Below are positions 22,735 through 33,180 of a stretch of DNA of 64,000 bases, piece by piece. Numbering within the stretch: position 1 is the first letter of the stretch; the number at the start of each line of letters is the position of its first letter. Under the pieces are notes generated by a model. The model searched no databases, was not told where the DNA came from, and saw only the letters and a program-made list of their open reading frames with translations. The stretch is from Pseudocercospora fijiensis CIRAD86 (lineage: Eukaryota; Ascomycota; Dothideomycetes; Mycosphaerellales; Mycosphaerellaceae): NCBI RefSeq assembly GCF_000340215.1, contig NW_006921532.1:1147397-1211396 (forward strand), written 5' to 3'. A program made the translations under genes and the position numbers.

Positions 22735-22962
22735 AGCTTCAGTGTAGTATCCATTGGCATACCAAAAGATCCCGGCCCGGTCAACTGAGAGTTGGAATGG
22801 AAGCCATAGAATCAGAGTGGGTCGCGTGAAGTAAACCGCAGGTGGCCGAGAAATGCGCCAAGCTAGGCTCAAAATGGTAGCCACGACCACATTGTCAACC
22901 AGTCCTACGAGGAGTAATGTGAAGTCTCTCGTATATCTCTGACATCTATTATGCCTATGCCC

Positions 22963-24786
22963 CTACTTTGCCCGCCCGAGAATTGCCTTGAGAACTTTCC
23001 CAAGTGCTGCACTAGCATCGTCCCTCATGCTCACGCTACGCCAGGCGATCGTCCTGTCAGGCCTCACTAACAAGCACCCATCCTCTTCGACCTCTCTCCG
23101 TCGACCCCAATCACCATACACATCTTCCCAATCTTGAGTCCAACCAATCGAGTACGCATTGATCTTGACCCCAAGATATCTCACCGCATCGTGAGCCGCC
23201 TTCTTCCAAGCATCACCTCCAATGCCAGTGAGGACACAAAATGCTCCATGACCAGCGAGGTCAATAGTGCTGATCCGTTCTCGAGGCGCACGCGTGTTCA
23301 ACCATGCGTGTGGTAGTCTTGAGCCAGGATACGTTGATATCTGATGTTCCAGCACAGCATCTGTCGGGGCAGGTCGGGGAGGTTCTTTTTCGTCGTCGAA
23401 GTATACAGCATTCGACTCATATCTCTGGTTCATTTCAATCCCGATGCCCCCGAACTCATGCGTGGTATACGCTATTGCGTCGTTGAATCTTTTTCGTCGA
23501 GCTCGACCTTCAGGCGTGGCAGCTTTCAATTCATTGTGCTGTTTCTTCCGCTCCTCCACGTCTGGGGACAGGGCACCTAGAGCATCCCAGACTGGTCCAT
23601 GATCACGGAGACCTTGATTCGCTCTTTTAATCACGCCGGCTCCGATGGGCTGCCGTTCCAGAGTGAAGGTGTCAAGGAGGCTTGGGTCTGCAAGTCCACG
23701 CTCGACATACGCCAGCTTCCAGGCCAGATTCCAAGCGTCTTGAATGCAAGTATTGCTTCCAAGACCGTTGAAAGGCGGATGTCGATGAACAGAATCTCCT
23801 AGGCAAAATATGTTGCCATCGCTATATTTCTCGGCAACGATTTCGTTGATGTACCACTTGGAAGCGTCTAAGATCTTGATGGGAATGGAATCATCTCCAA
23901 TCATCTGTCGCACTCGCTTTTCGTATTCCTCATGGCTTGGTCTTATGCTGAAATCCGTAAAGCCCGGCTCGGGCAGCATGATGAACATCCACTCATGCCA
24001 AACCTTCACCATCCGCAGAACACACGACCATCCCCAAGGTGGATGCTCAATGTCTGGAGTCGTGATGTAGTGGAGGTTGCCAATGCGATTTGTCATGAGC
24101 TTCGATAGATCTGCTTCGACCAAGATGTTCAGAGCAAGACCTTGTCCCGGAGACTTGATCAGCGGCAAATCAAGCTGCCTCATCACCTGGCTTCGAGCTC
24201 CATCGCAGCCGAACAGATATTTGGACTTGATATCGTATGTCTTTCCCGTAAGATTGTCCTTGACGGTGGATACAATAGGACCTGTGGGGCCTTCTCGATT
24301 GTAACTGATAAAAGGAGTGTCAAACCGCACAGTCCAGCCATGATTGATGACATATTTGGTAAGTATCGGTTCCAGTAGAGTTTGAGGCAAGTCAACATGT
24401 CTACAAGGACTAGCAGCCTCATAGTCTCCTTTACGATCAGGCTGGTTTCCCCACGAATAGATCCGAGCGAATTCCTCGCCAGCCATGTCGTGACACCATC
24501 GAGTATGTGCCATGCAGCCTCCAGGAGTAGCATTTTTCTTTGCTTCTTCCTCCAATCCAATATCTCGAAGACATTCTAATGCCGCAGGATTCGTGATGTG
24601 TGCTCGGGGTTCCTTCGCAGTTCCAGGAGCAGCTGCGACAATTATACCTTTCAATCCGTAGGAAGCCAGGAAGCAGCCTAATGAGGCTCCTGCAGGTCCA
24701 GCACCCACGATGAGAAAAGTCGTCTCGACGGCTGCATCACCTTGCGGAGGCTCGCCGTTGGTCAATGGTTCTGTTGATGCTGCCAT
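22963..24786 (-). CDS. FAD-dependent aromatic monooxygenase, phenol-hydroxylase/TfdB type
   Basis: Single-exon 607-aa class A flavoprotein that would hydroxylate a phenolic substrate using NAD(P)H and O2. The Rossmann FAD motif is LIVGAGPAGASLG (26-38), the NAD(P)H/FAD DG motif GCDGARS (193-199) and the ribityl GD motif CLGDSVHRHPPFNGLGSN (328-345). The C-terminal thioredoxin-like domain ends with GCLLVRPDRTIAWRS, as in chlorophenol hydroxylases. No signal peptide or membrane anchor. Start at ATG 24786. The adjacent SDR gene on the same strand suggests, but does not prove, a shared catabolic or secondary-metabolism role. Confidence 0.92.
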   Translation of the reverse strand: MAASTEPLTNGEPPQGDAAVETTFLIVGAGPAGASLGCFLASYGLKGIIVAAAPGTAKEPRAHITNPAALECLRDIGLEEEAKKNATPGGCMAHTRWCHDMAGEEFARIYSWGNQPDRKGDYEAASPCRHVDLPQTLLEPILTKYVINHGWTVRFDTPFISYNREGPTGPIVSTVKDNLTGKTYDIKSKYLFGCDGARSQVMRQLDLPLIKSPGQGLALNILVEADLSKLMTNRIGNLHYITTPDIEHPPWGWSCVLRMVKVWHEWMFIMLPEPGFTDFSIRPSHEEYEKRVRQMIGDDSIPIKILDASKWYINEIVAEKYSDGNIFCLGDSVHRHPPFNGLGSNTCIQDAWNLAWKLAYVERGLADPSLLDTFTLERQPIGAGVIKRANQGLRDHGPVWDALGALSPDVEERKKQHNELKAATPEGRARRKRFNDAIAYTTHEFGGIGIEMNQRYESNAVYFDDEKEPPRPAPTDAVLEHQISTYPGSRLPHAWLNTRAPRERISTIDLAGHGAFCVLTGIGGDAWKKAAHDAVRYLGVKINAYSIGWTQDWEDVYGDWGRRREVEEDGCLLVRPDRTIAWRSVSMRDDASAALGKVLKAILGRAK

Positions 24787-25182
24787 TTGGGAGGTGCCAA
24801 GGAAGCTGCTGTCCTATTTGTCCAGCAGGCACCGGGTCTACATGTATCTTACTGTTCTCGATCTCGATGTTCCTAGCAAATTATCTCTATGCTTCCATCA
24901 TGGTGCGATTAGGCATGCTTAGTTTTTGCCAATGGGTCCGCGGACTCCGGAAATATGAAGGTTAAATGCTTGGAGGGCCCCGCACTTAAGGAGCTTTTCG
25001 CTATTTTAGCTGATGCCGCTAATACGTCTGGAGTAAGGACGCGATACTTTCGCGTTGATGCACGATCAAGTCCTTCTAATGGAAGGATAGGACATAATCG
25101 ATGTTCTCATAAAGGCCATGTCTGCTCGTATGCTATCAACTTCGGCAAGGGATAGCATGCTCAATACGACCTTTTCCCGCAT
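24787..25182. other. Intergenic spacer, monooxygenase promoter
   Basis: 396 bp with normal, non-RIP composition. No gene or repeat is seen. Confidence 0.5.
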
Positions 25183-26259
25183 CTAGTAGAAAGCTGGAGG
25201 CTCGTGGCCTGTCTTCTCCTTGATCACTCGACTAGTCAGCTCCATGAGTTGTTCTCCCAGCTCTTCGTTCCTCGCAAGTTCGCTGCCTGCCTCGATTGCC
25301 GCGGGCGGACATATGTACTCGCCGCTGTTCTCAGTTTTGGTCACTGCGTAAAGCGTCGACAGAGCACCATCGAATTGATCCTTTTTAAATTGCTCCAACA
25401 CCAACGACATTCCGTAGCCTGCAAGCGGATACGGTTCATGGATATCGTCTTTGCTCATCTTCGTCGACACAATGCCAGGATGCGTGGCATTGGCTAGAAT
25501 TCGTGGGTTGTCCCTGGTCAGATGTCGGGCTAGATATTTGCTATAGAGAACGTTGGCTAGCTTTGCACGGCCATACTGTGCCAACGGTCCATAATCCTTG
25601 TTGAGTTCATTCAGATCCGCGAATGAGGTCTCCTTGGGGGCAGATTCATGAGCATTAGATGCCTGATTCGATATTCGTACAATGTGGCCATCACTTGCCG
25701 TCTTCTTGAGCAGTGGTAAGAGATGTGACGTGAGAAGAACATGACCGAAATGGTTCAGCGCCATGTGTCTGTCCACTCCGTAACTTGTATGCTCAGCAGT
25801 CATGATACCTCTGCCTGCGTTGTTCACCAATATATCGATCCGATCTGTGGAATTCTTGATCTGGTCCGCTATGCTAGGAATCTTGTCCCAGGCAGCGAGG
25901 TCGCACTGTATCCACGAAGTCTTGTCCGCCTTGTCATCTCCAAGCTCTTTGCGGACGGCATCTCGCGCTTTGCCAACAACTTCCTTGGATGTGGAAAGGA
26001 TGAATACGCGATTGATGTTCTTCGAAAGTAGGGTGTAAGAGACTCCATATCCAATTCCTGTGGAGAATGTCAATTCATGGGCGTCAGATACATGCTGATG
26101 TGACTGACCCTCGCTACCGCCGGTGATGACTGCTACCTTCCCACTTTGGTCTGGAATATCATCGCTACTGAACTTCGTATGAGAAGGTGCAATCTTGTGG
26201 GCCACACCTCCCAAGTTTTCGGAAAGGGTCGAAGCGGCGGCATTGATCGCTGAGCTCAT
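25183..26259 (-). CDS. Short-chain dehydrogenase/reductase (classical SDR)
   Basis: NAD(P)-dependent oxidoreductase of the retinol-dehydrogenase/WWOX-like SDR group. Exons 26259-26109 and 26057-25183; 341 aa. The intron 26108-26058 (GTCAGT...CCACAG) splits the cofactor motif and restores TGGSEGIG (46-53). Other motifs: LVNNAGRG (128-134), Ser180/Ser184 in ISNQAS, and the catalytic YGRAK (Tyr212, Lys216). The 51-nt intron contains no in-frame stop, so unspliced mRNA would encode an inactive protein with 17 residues inserted in the Gly-rich loop. Start at ATG 26259 (MSSAINAAAS). It is the last intact gene before the RIP block, whose edge lies about 380 bp upstream. Confidence 0.92.
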   Translation of the reverse strand: MSSAINAAASTLSENLGGVAHKIAPSHTKFSSDDIPDQSGKVAVITGGSEGQSHQHVSDAHELTFSTGIGYGVSYTLLSKNINRVFILSTSKEVVGKARDAVRKELGDDKADKTSWIQCDLAAWDKIPSIADQIKNSTDRIDILVNNAGRGIMTAEHTSYGVDRHMALNHFGHVLLTSHLLPLLKKTASDGHIVRISNQASNAHESAPKETSFADLNELNKDYGPLAQYGRAKLANVLYSKYLARHLTRDNPRILANATHPGIVSTKMSKDDIHEPYPLAGYGMSLVLEQFKKDQFDGALSTLYAVTKTENSGEYICPPAAIEAGSELARNEELGEQLMELTSRVIKEKTGHEPPAFY

Positions 26260-26640
26260 GGGTGCGAATGTTTTGAGGTTTCCGAAAGTGTTGATGCTGC
26301 TGTTGTGAGTGTAGACCGAGTGCAGAACCCACGCATCACAAATAATCGAGACATCTGTATGTATATGCACCTACGGTGCACAATTCCATTAGTCTGTCGT
26401 TACACATTGTGACGCGCTCTGGTCATTCACGCGTCATGAATAGAGTCGTGATGTCAGTATGAATGTTGAGGGATCGCTCCATTCCAAGCAACCAAATCGC
26501 GCGTGCTCATTGAGAGGAGAGGGTCATGTTTGTGTACGATCTGATGAACGAGAGGTTGTGAAGCCATGCTGTGTATTGTAAGGCAAAAGAGTTGGAAGCC
26601 ATAAGTGCTCGGCGAATGTTCACCCGAATTGGCACTAAAT
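26260..26640. other. SDR promoter and compartment border
   Basis: 381 bp of ordinary composition. Around 26640-26660 the sequence switches abruptly to TA-rich, CA/TG-poor DNA. Confidence 0.6.
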
Positions 26641-26998
26641 TCTTGGCGTTTAGCATATTACAAAAATCACATAATATAACAGCTACGAGTCTACGATGTT
26701 TTATTTTCTACAAGCCTATAAACAATTAAAAGCTAAATCTTAAAGCTCTACTATACTTAGGACTATAAAAATATAAAAAAGAATCGTCTTTATTAGACTA
26801 TATTCGCTAGGAATCGAACTATTTTACGATTAGTATAAAATGTACTATAGATTGTTATATTAGCAATCTAGGAATTACGATATAGCCGCTCGTAGGTATA
26901 ATATAAATATTAGAAAGTTAGGTATCTAGGTATATCCGGGCTTTTAATTTCTACTAACTAGACTCTAGAGGGCGCTTAGAAAGTCGTATATATTATAT
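26641..26998. other. Unclassified RIP-affected flank
   Basis: 358 bp of AT-rich sequence outside the leftmost LTR. Presumably an older repeat into which Gypsy-1 copy A inserted. No coding relic recognised. Confidence 0.45.
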
Positions 26999-27195
26999 TG
27001 TAAGAAGGGTTATGTTAGCAGGTAGATAGGGTAGTAGTAGGTATAAGTAGTATTCGATAAAGAACTAGGAGGAGAAGGAGGAAGGTAGGCTAGTTAGCCT
27101 AACGCTAAGCGCTAAGCCCTGCCTAAGGTACTAAGACCCTAGCTTTACTCGGCCTAATTATATGCTAGTTACGTGTAGCCCCTTTAGCCCTAATA
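26999..27195 (-). repeat. Gypsy-1 copy A 3' LTR
   Basis: About 197 bp, starting TGTAAGAAGGG and ending CCCTAATA. It aligns over its length with the LTRs at 39186 and 52851. Confidence 0.85.
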
Positions 27196-27357
27196 TACGC
27201 TTCCCTTCTAAAGGCCGCGCCCTCGTAGCCGATCTATATTCTAATTTTAACCTCTATTACTACTAACTTAGCAAGTCTAATAAGCTACTTAGCCGCGCTA
27301 AATTAAACACTTAACTATCTAATTATGTAACTATATTAAACTTCACCTTCTAATATA

Positions 27358-27681
27358 ATATCTAACTCTAACTGCGCTATCCTTATATATAATAAAGTAA
27401 TATATAACTACGAGAATTAAGGACTATCGACTAATTATAATACGAGCGCGTCTTCCCTACTATAATAGGTAGACGTACGAGGTATTGTAGCCCTGCCTCC
27501 GCTCTAAGTAATATCGTACCGAGTTCTTTACGTCTACTCTTAAAAGACCTAGAAATGTCTGCTCCGAGAGTTTGTCCGTTCCGAGGATTGTTCTTATTAT
27601 TATAAGGACTATTATTTACTATCGTAGTTTCACTAGCCCTAATTAGTTAGGTTTAGCAGCCTTTAAGTGTTAACTAATTAT
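27358..27681 (+). pseudogene. Plus-strand ORF relic antisense to Gypsy-1 (copy A, split by hAT)
   Basis: Begins with ATA where copy B has ATG (39535). Encodes xSNSNCAILIYNKVIYNY and a following region that stays alignable to copy B at protein level. Stops are TAA/TAG from CAR codons. The hAT transposon interrupts it. Family unknown. Confidence 0.35.
27674..27681. repeat. hAT target-site duplication, left (CTAATTAT)
   Basis: An 8-bp direct repeat, identical to 37199-37206, immediately outside the terminal inverted repeats. An 8-bp duplication is diagnostic of hAT insertion. Confidence 0.9.
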
Positions 27682-27711
27682 TAGACCCCGTAGTAGTTCG
27701 GTTTCCGAACC
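27682..27711 (+). repeat. hAT left terminal inverted repeat
   Basis: TAGACCCCGTAGTAGTTCGG and onward. It matches the reverse complement of the right end apart from transitions; about 20 bp is clear. Confidence 0.85.
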
Positions 27712-27820
27712 ACCAAACGTATATAGTTTGGTTTCTTAGCGGCGAACTAGCTCCCTAGTTCCGGTTTGGTTTTTTCGAACTATATAGATTCCTAGTTTGA
27801 ACTAGAGACTGTATTGGTTT

Positions 27821-28110
27821 TACTATAAGGACACTCTTATTCGACTGCCGGCTACGATTGCCGGCTATAATAGTAACTCTGTTACATTTACTACGCTCTT
27901 TTGCCGTTGCTAGGGCGTAGTTGCCGTTGCTAGGGCGTAGTTTTGCTATAAGGACACTCTTATTCGACTGCCGGCTACGATTGCCGGCTATAATAGTTAC
28001 TAGGTTGTATTTACTACGCTTTATTACCGTTGCTAGGGCGTGGTTGCCGTTGCTAGGGCGTAGTTGCCGTTGCTAGGGCGTAGTTACTGTTACCGGGGCG
28101 TAGTTGCCGT
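27821..28110 (+). repeat. hAT 5' tandem repeats
   Basis: Two copies of a block of about 120 bp. Each begins CTATAAGGACACTCTTATTC, contains a GCCGGC pair, and is followed by 2-5 head-to-tail copies of a 20-bp unit (TTGCCGTTGCTAGGGCGTAG). It lies just upstream of the first cargo gene and is a plausible promoter or transposase-binding region. Confidence 0.8.
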
Positions 28111-28251
28111 AGTTGCGAAAGCTTACCTATATAACGTTACGTAGGCGGCAACAATTAGGGCTTCGCGATATTCTTACACTTTCAACTTCTTCCTCTATAC
28201 CTATACCGATAATAACTACTATACGCTACGCCCCCGCCCCTTTCCCTTATA

Positions 28252-29640
28252 ATAGTAAGAGAGAAGCGCGCCGCGCGCTAAATAGAAGATAGAACTAAAG
28301 ACCGCGAGTTTGTTTTGCCTAAGCGTCTAACTAAAAAGCGTAAGACTAAAGAGGAGTACTCTACGAAGAAGAATTCCGTACGAGACCGCGAGAGAAAGGA
28401 TAAGATAGATAAGGATAAAAGAGCTAAGGATAAGAGAAGAAAGGCGCGGAATAAGGCATTCTATCGATAGCTAGCGCCTATAGAAAAAAGTGAAGGTTGG
28501 AATAAGAAGACAACCTAAGAGAAGGCTAAGAGGAGGAAAGAATTGCGGCCAGTTTTCGAGCGTAAAGTTCTAGTAGCGTAAGTTAATCTAGCTAGCGGCC
28601 GTAGCTAGTAGCTATAGCCGGCAGCCGTAGCCGGCAGCTATAGCCGGCATATTTTTCTTTAACACGTTAACTAATAGTATTCAGACCTATAGTCGCTACC
28701 TCTATCGATACGACCGATAGTAACGGAGATGTTTAGATAGCCGAGAACAACAATGCTAGAGTTTAGGATGCCGCGACAGAGCTTAATGCTACGAATAAAG
28801 GAACTGAAAAAAGCGAGGAGATACTATACGTCGATCTAGTAATAGGTACAGTCTTAGGGCCTAACGCTATAGACGATAAGCGCTAGGAGTAGATCGAGTA
28901 TAGTTAAAGAGACGAGATACTAGTAAAGGGCTAAGGCATAAGTCCTATTAATCTAGAAAATTATAGTTAAAGCTACTACGAAAAGCTAGCAAGGATTAGA
29001 ATCGAGACTAGTCGTCTTTATATCCTCGATATAGAGTAGAAGTTTCTTTATTAGTATTAGAGCGAAGCCTTTGCGTCTATAAAGGCAAAGTGGCTTGCGA
29101 TTAATGCGATCGGGGCTAGGTATCTAAGGACGGCAGAAGTGTTACTATAGGAGGAAGGGGTATAGGTAATTATTCTATACTCGGCATATATAGCCGGCGT
29201 TCGTAGCCGGCAGATACTAACAGTTAAACAGAAAGCGTTTCTCGAAGGTAGAGTGCTACTGCTATATAAAATCTTTACTAAGGTAGAGAGGGCTTGTATC
29301 CGGAATCTAAGCTGCTAGTAGGATAGGTTAGCGTTAGAATTCTCTAAATCTCTATATAAGCCTCCGAAGGATTACCCGTTTTAGCGATACGGCTTTATCT
29401 CGACTACTCCGCAGGTACCTAAAGAAGCTCGAGCGCTCTTTAAGGTCTTTACTAAGAAGCGGAAGGAGTTCGAGGATTAGGATTGGTTAATAGAGCTATT
29501 AGTTAGTCTTAGGTTTCGTAGTTAGACTCGGCCTAAGCATTTGCTTATCGAGTGTCTTATACCGAAAGAGGATGGATTAAGACTAAAAACGAGCTTAGAT
29601 TCGTTAGGTATAGTAGCTCGGTTCCGTTAGTAGGAGAGAG
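28252..29640 (+). pseudogene. Unrecognised cargo gene 1 of the hAT element
   Basis: Three exons inferred: 28252-28577, 28685-29165, 29232 to about 29640. Introns: 28578-28684 (GTAAGT...TTCAG) and 29166-29231 (GTAATT...ACTAAC...ACAG), both with GCCGGC arrays and both restoring frame. The product is about 400 residues: a highly basic N-terminus (KKRKTKEEYSTKKNS; KDKRRK) suggesting a nuclear or nucleic-acid-binding protein, an acidic-helical middle (SEEILYVDLVIGTVLGPN), and a C-terminal part with KAFLEGRVLLLYKIFTKVER and YGFISTTPQVPKEARALFKV. The start ATG appears as ATA. I do not recognise the family. In-frame stops are all TAG/TAA. Confidence 0.6.
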
Positions 29641-29775
29641 CCGCCGTATAGAAGGCAAAATTCAGGTAGTTAGGGTAGCTAGGAAAGAAATTCTAGTGGT
29701 TAGGCTAGCTAGGGTAGCTAGGAAAAAAAATCTGGTAGTTAGGTAGCTAGGAAATAAAAAAAAAAGGTAGCTAGC
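29640..29775 (+). repeat. Short direct repeats, GGTAGCTAGGAAA type
   Basis: Imperfect tandem units of TAGTTAGGGTAGCTAGGAAA with A-runs, between cargo gene 1 and the transposase gene. Probably the gene 1 3' end and spacer. Confidence 0.6.
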
Positions 29776-29895
29776 TATTTACTGCCTAGCTATTCCTAAC
29801 GATACGATACTATAAAAGAAAGGGTGTTTCCCTACAGCTACTAGTATATATCTACTACTCCTAAGTCCTTACCTTACCGTACGAAACCTTAAAAC

Positions 29896-32800
29896 ATGCC
29901 GACCGACATTATATATACACTAGGCGCTACACTAGGAAGGGTAACAACGAGACGATAGTCGAAACAGTCTAGTATACGAGCGAGATTGCGACAACGTCGA
30001 GAGGAGGTCGTATACTTACCTTCGAGCCTATCGAGTCCTAGACTACGATTAGGGCTAGATTTATCCTCTCCGAATCCTAGTAGTAGGAATTCATTATAGG
30101 GTACTACTACCTAGTCCTTACCTTTACGGAGTCTAAGTAGAAGGTTGTTCGGAGACATAAGAATATCGAGTATTAACCCGGAAATCTTCGAAAAGGCTAG
30201 CTAGGCGTATCTTTAGAAACCCGAGTATATAGAGCAGTTCAATTAATAGGTCTATAAGATATAGTTCCCTTTATACTTACGTTCGAAGGAGTATAAACTC
30301 CGGAAGTACTCGATGCGATAGGGGAGTAAGGAGCGAACGGACACATTCTAGAAGTTCTTTATAGAGGGGGTATTGCACCGTTATACGACTTCTCGACTTA
30401 AAGGTTAACTAGTAATTGTCTGCAACTTCTGCGGTTTAATCTTGAAACACCCGAAACTAGGGGATAGGAACTTATCGCCTACGAACTATCTCTATTCTAA
30501 ACGGTATCGGGAATCTTAAGGAGAGAGGAGAGTTAATATAGATATAGCGTTCTAGAAAGAGGTATGTCTTCTAAAATGCCGGCTATAGCTGCCGGCTATA
30601 GCTGCCGGCTATAGATTCCGGCTACCTAAATTAACCGTAGAGATCTAGCTAATTATTATAGGCTACGCTTAAGGAAGCTCTAGGATTAAAGGCTACCGAT
30701 TTCTCCCCCGAAGACTTTAAGCAACTAGCAAACGAAATACTAGCTACAAACGGTCTTCCGGAAGACTTCTACGAAAGGGAGTCTATATAGAAGATATACC
30801 TATGTCTTACAAACTACCCTCCCCTATTTCTCGGCGCGACAACCTAGCGTATTATATTCGAAAAGAACAAAGAGGCTGCGTTAGACGATATTCGGGAGAT
30901 CCTCCGTAATACTCGCCGAGTAGCTATTACTATCGATAGCTAGTTAAGCCGGACTATAAGAGCCTCCTTCCTCTCGATTATACTATACTTTATTAATTCG
31001 GATTAGAAACTCTAGGAACTCATAATCGGATTCCCTAAAATTCTAGGTTCCTATACTAGTAAGGATATAGCGAAGCTTGTCTATACGGTAATAGACAGGG
31101 TTAGCGTAATAACGAAACTAATCTCGATTACTACGGACAACGCTAGTAATAATCGAACATTATATAAGGCGTTGTATATACAATTTACTCGCATATATCT
31201 TTAAAATCACTAATTGTATCGATAGGGTCGAGTACGTAGAGGAGATTATAAGGTCTATAATCTAGCTTAATCTTCCGAATATTAAGCTCGCTACGATTCC
31301 GGATACGCACGACAATACGCACGATGATAACGATAAAGAGGAGCCTATTAATAGCCCTAGCCCTATTAAATCGGAGCCGACGTCGTTGCTAGTTATATCC
31401 CTATAGAAGTTTCCCTACCTCGCTTATATAGTTCAAATCGCGATCCGAGCCCTCTTTAAGACGCTTAAAATTGTACTATTAAACGACGACTAATAGAAGA
31501 TCCTAGATAAGGATAAAGCAAAGTCGAAAGTCGAGAAACTTATTATAGCAATGAGACGGGATAAGGCAGAGAGCCTCGCTCTCGTTTTATATAAGGTATA
31601 ACTTTTGTCCGTAGCCGGCACCTATAGCCGGCAACCTAGTATAGTTCTAACTCTTTTTCTCTAGCTTCGTCGTCTAGCAATATATACGAACTCGAGCTTA
31701 TAGAGATATAACCGATTCGAGGCTATTTAAAAGAACCTAATCGAGCGCCCTAAAACCGATGCCTAGAATATCGTATAGAATAAGCGATAGCAAAAGCGGC
31801 CTCCTTAGCGCCTACTCCGTTTTACCTAAGACGTTAAGACCCGGTTCGATTCGACTTTCTATATAGTTACGAAGGGATATACTTTACGTACCGCTCTCGA
31901 GATCTATTAGAGTTCCGAGGGTATTAAGTAGCTCGGCCTTACCGCCGCCGAATAGCGCTAAGCAGAGTATCTCGTCGATATTAGTAAGCATTACGCGAAG
32001 GTTACTGCTACGATTAGAAGAACCCGAGGACCGACGATCTACCTTGTCTTTACGTACTATAACTAGCTCTTTAACGAGCTCGAGGAAACCGTAGCTAAGC
32101 TAGCTAGGAAGAGCGTTCCCTAGAAAGTAGCTATAACGAAAGCTATAGACACCTCCTATACTAAGTTGTATAAATATTACAGTACTACCTTTAACTCGTT
32201 CGGGGATATCTATAGCATTACGTACTTACTTAACCCGGTAGAAAAGGATATATACTAGCAGAGGCCGGAATAGAAGGCGGACGAGGTATAGCCGAAGTAT
32301 TACTAGACTATTCTAGAAAAGATGTTCTACGAGCGTCGGAAAGAAACTAGTCTAAATACAGCTCCTATAAAGAAAAAGAAGGTTTAGAAGGCTCCGATAT
32401 TATACCTGTTTCGTAGGTAGGAAGTAGAGGCAGAAGAGGAAGCAACTACTAAAGTAAATAAAGAAGAGTTCGATCTCTATCGGCGCGCGAGTAAGTACAA
32501 ACCCGTAGGCTCGGAAAGAGGGCTAATAATCTCTAGATCTTACCGGTCTTCTAGACGAATTCGGAGACGATATTCTCGCTATATAGTAGCGGTTAGAGCC
32601 TAAGTTTCTAACGATAGCGTCGGTCGCTCGGGACGTCCTCGCTATCCCGAGCGTAGGTATAGGCTATAAGAGGTCTTTTAGTATCGCTCGTTACTAGGGC
32701 CGCTTTAATCGAATATACTCGCCTACTACCTTCGAATCTATTATAGTATTCCGATACTATCTCCTCTACTAGAATCGCTAAGGTAGGTTACTAAAGATTA

Positions 32801-33008
32801 TACTAAAGGAGTTGATCGAGGAATTAGAAAACCTTAAGATCGAAGAAACCTAGGAGCGCGAAGAGAATGCGAAATTTAGTCTAAGCGAAACCCTAATTAG
32901 CGATAACGAAGAGGAGGAGGGCGGAGGTAGAAGGCGATACCGGGTCGAGAAGCGGAAACGTATATAGGCTTAGAGTAGCTTTAAGGAGACGAAGCGTTTA
33001 CGTATAAG
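29896..33008 (+). pseudogene. hAT transposase (BED finger + hATC), RIP-inactivated
   Basis: Starts at ATG 29896. An unbroken frame (apart from TAG/TAA) runs 525 nt to a BED-type zinc finger (IVCNFCGLILKHPK...YSKRYRE, 30415-30510). Intron 30562-30640 (GTATGT...CCGTAG, phase 0) and intron 31596-31664 (GTATAA...TTCTAAC...CTCTAG, phase 0, joining ALVLYK / LRRLA) both contain GCCGGC arrays. The RNase H-like core includes TIDS near 30945 and ITTDNASNN near 31130. The C-terminal dimerisation domain is near 32560-32760 (IASVARDVLAIPSVGIG, then SFSIARY). A small frameshift is needed near 31190. This is the mobilising enzyme of the element, now dead. Confidence 0.9.
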
Positions 33009-33180
33009 GTAATATAGCCGGCGTATATAGCCGGCATATATCCGAAATGTGTTTCGAATTCCTAGGACCTAAATAGACTAGTTGCTATAGCAACCGACCC
33101 CGCTTACCTGCGGACTATTTCTAATTCTCTATTCGCTCTTCCTCTCCTTCTTCCCTTTCCCTATATTCTTAAAGACAAAT

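Noticed and set aside
26800..26930. tRNA/SINE-like B box (AGTTCGATTCC on the minus strand)
   Set aside because: No consistent acceptor or T-stem pairing around it and no A box at the right distance; more likely chance in RIP-mutated DNA.
29552..29746. 64-aa plus-strand ORF near 29.6 kb
   Set aside because: It covers the end of cargo gene 1 in a different frame and the short tandem repeats; low complexity.
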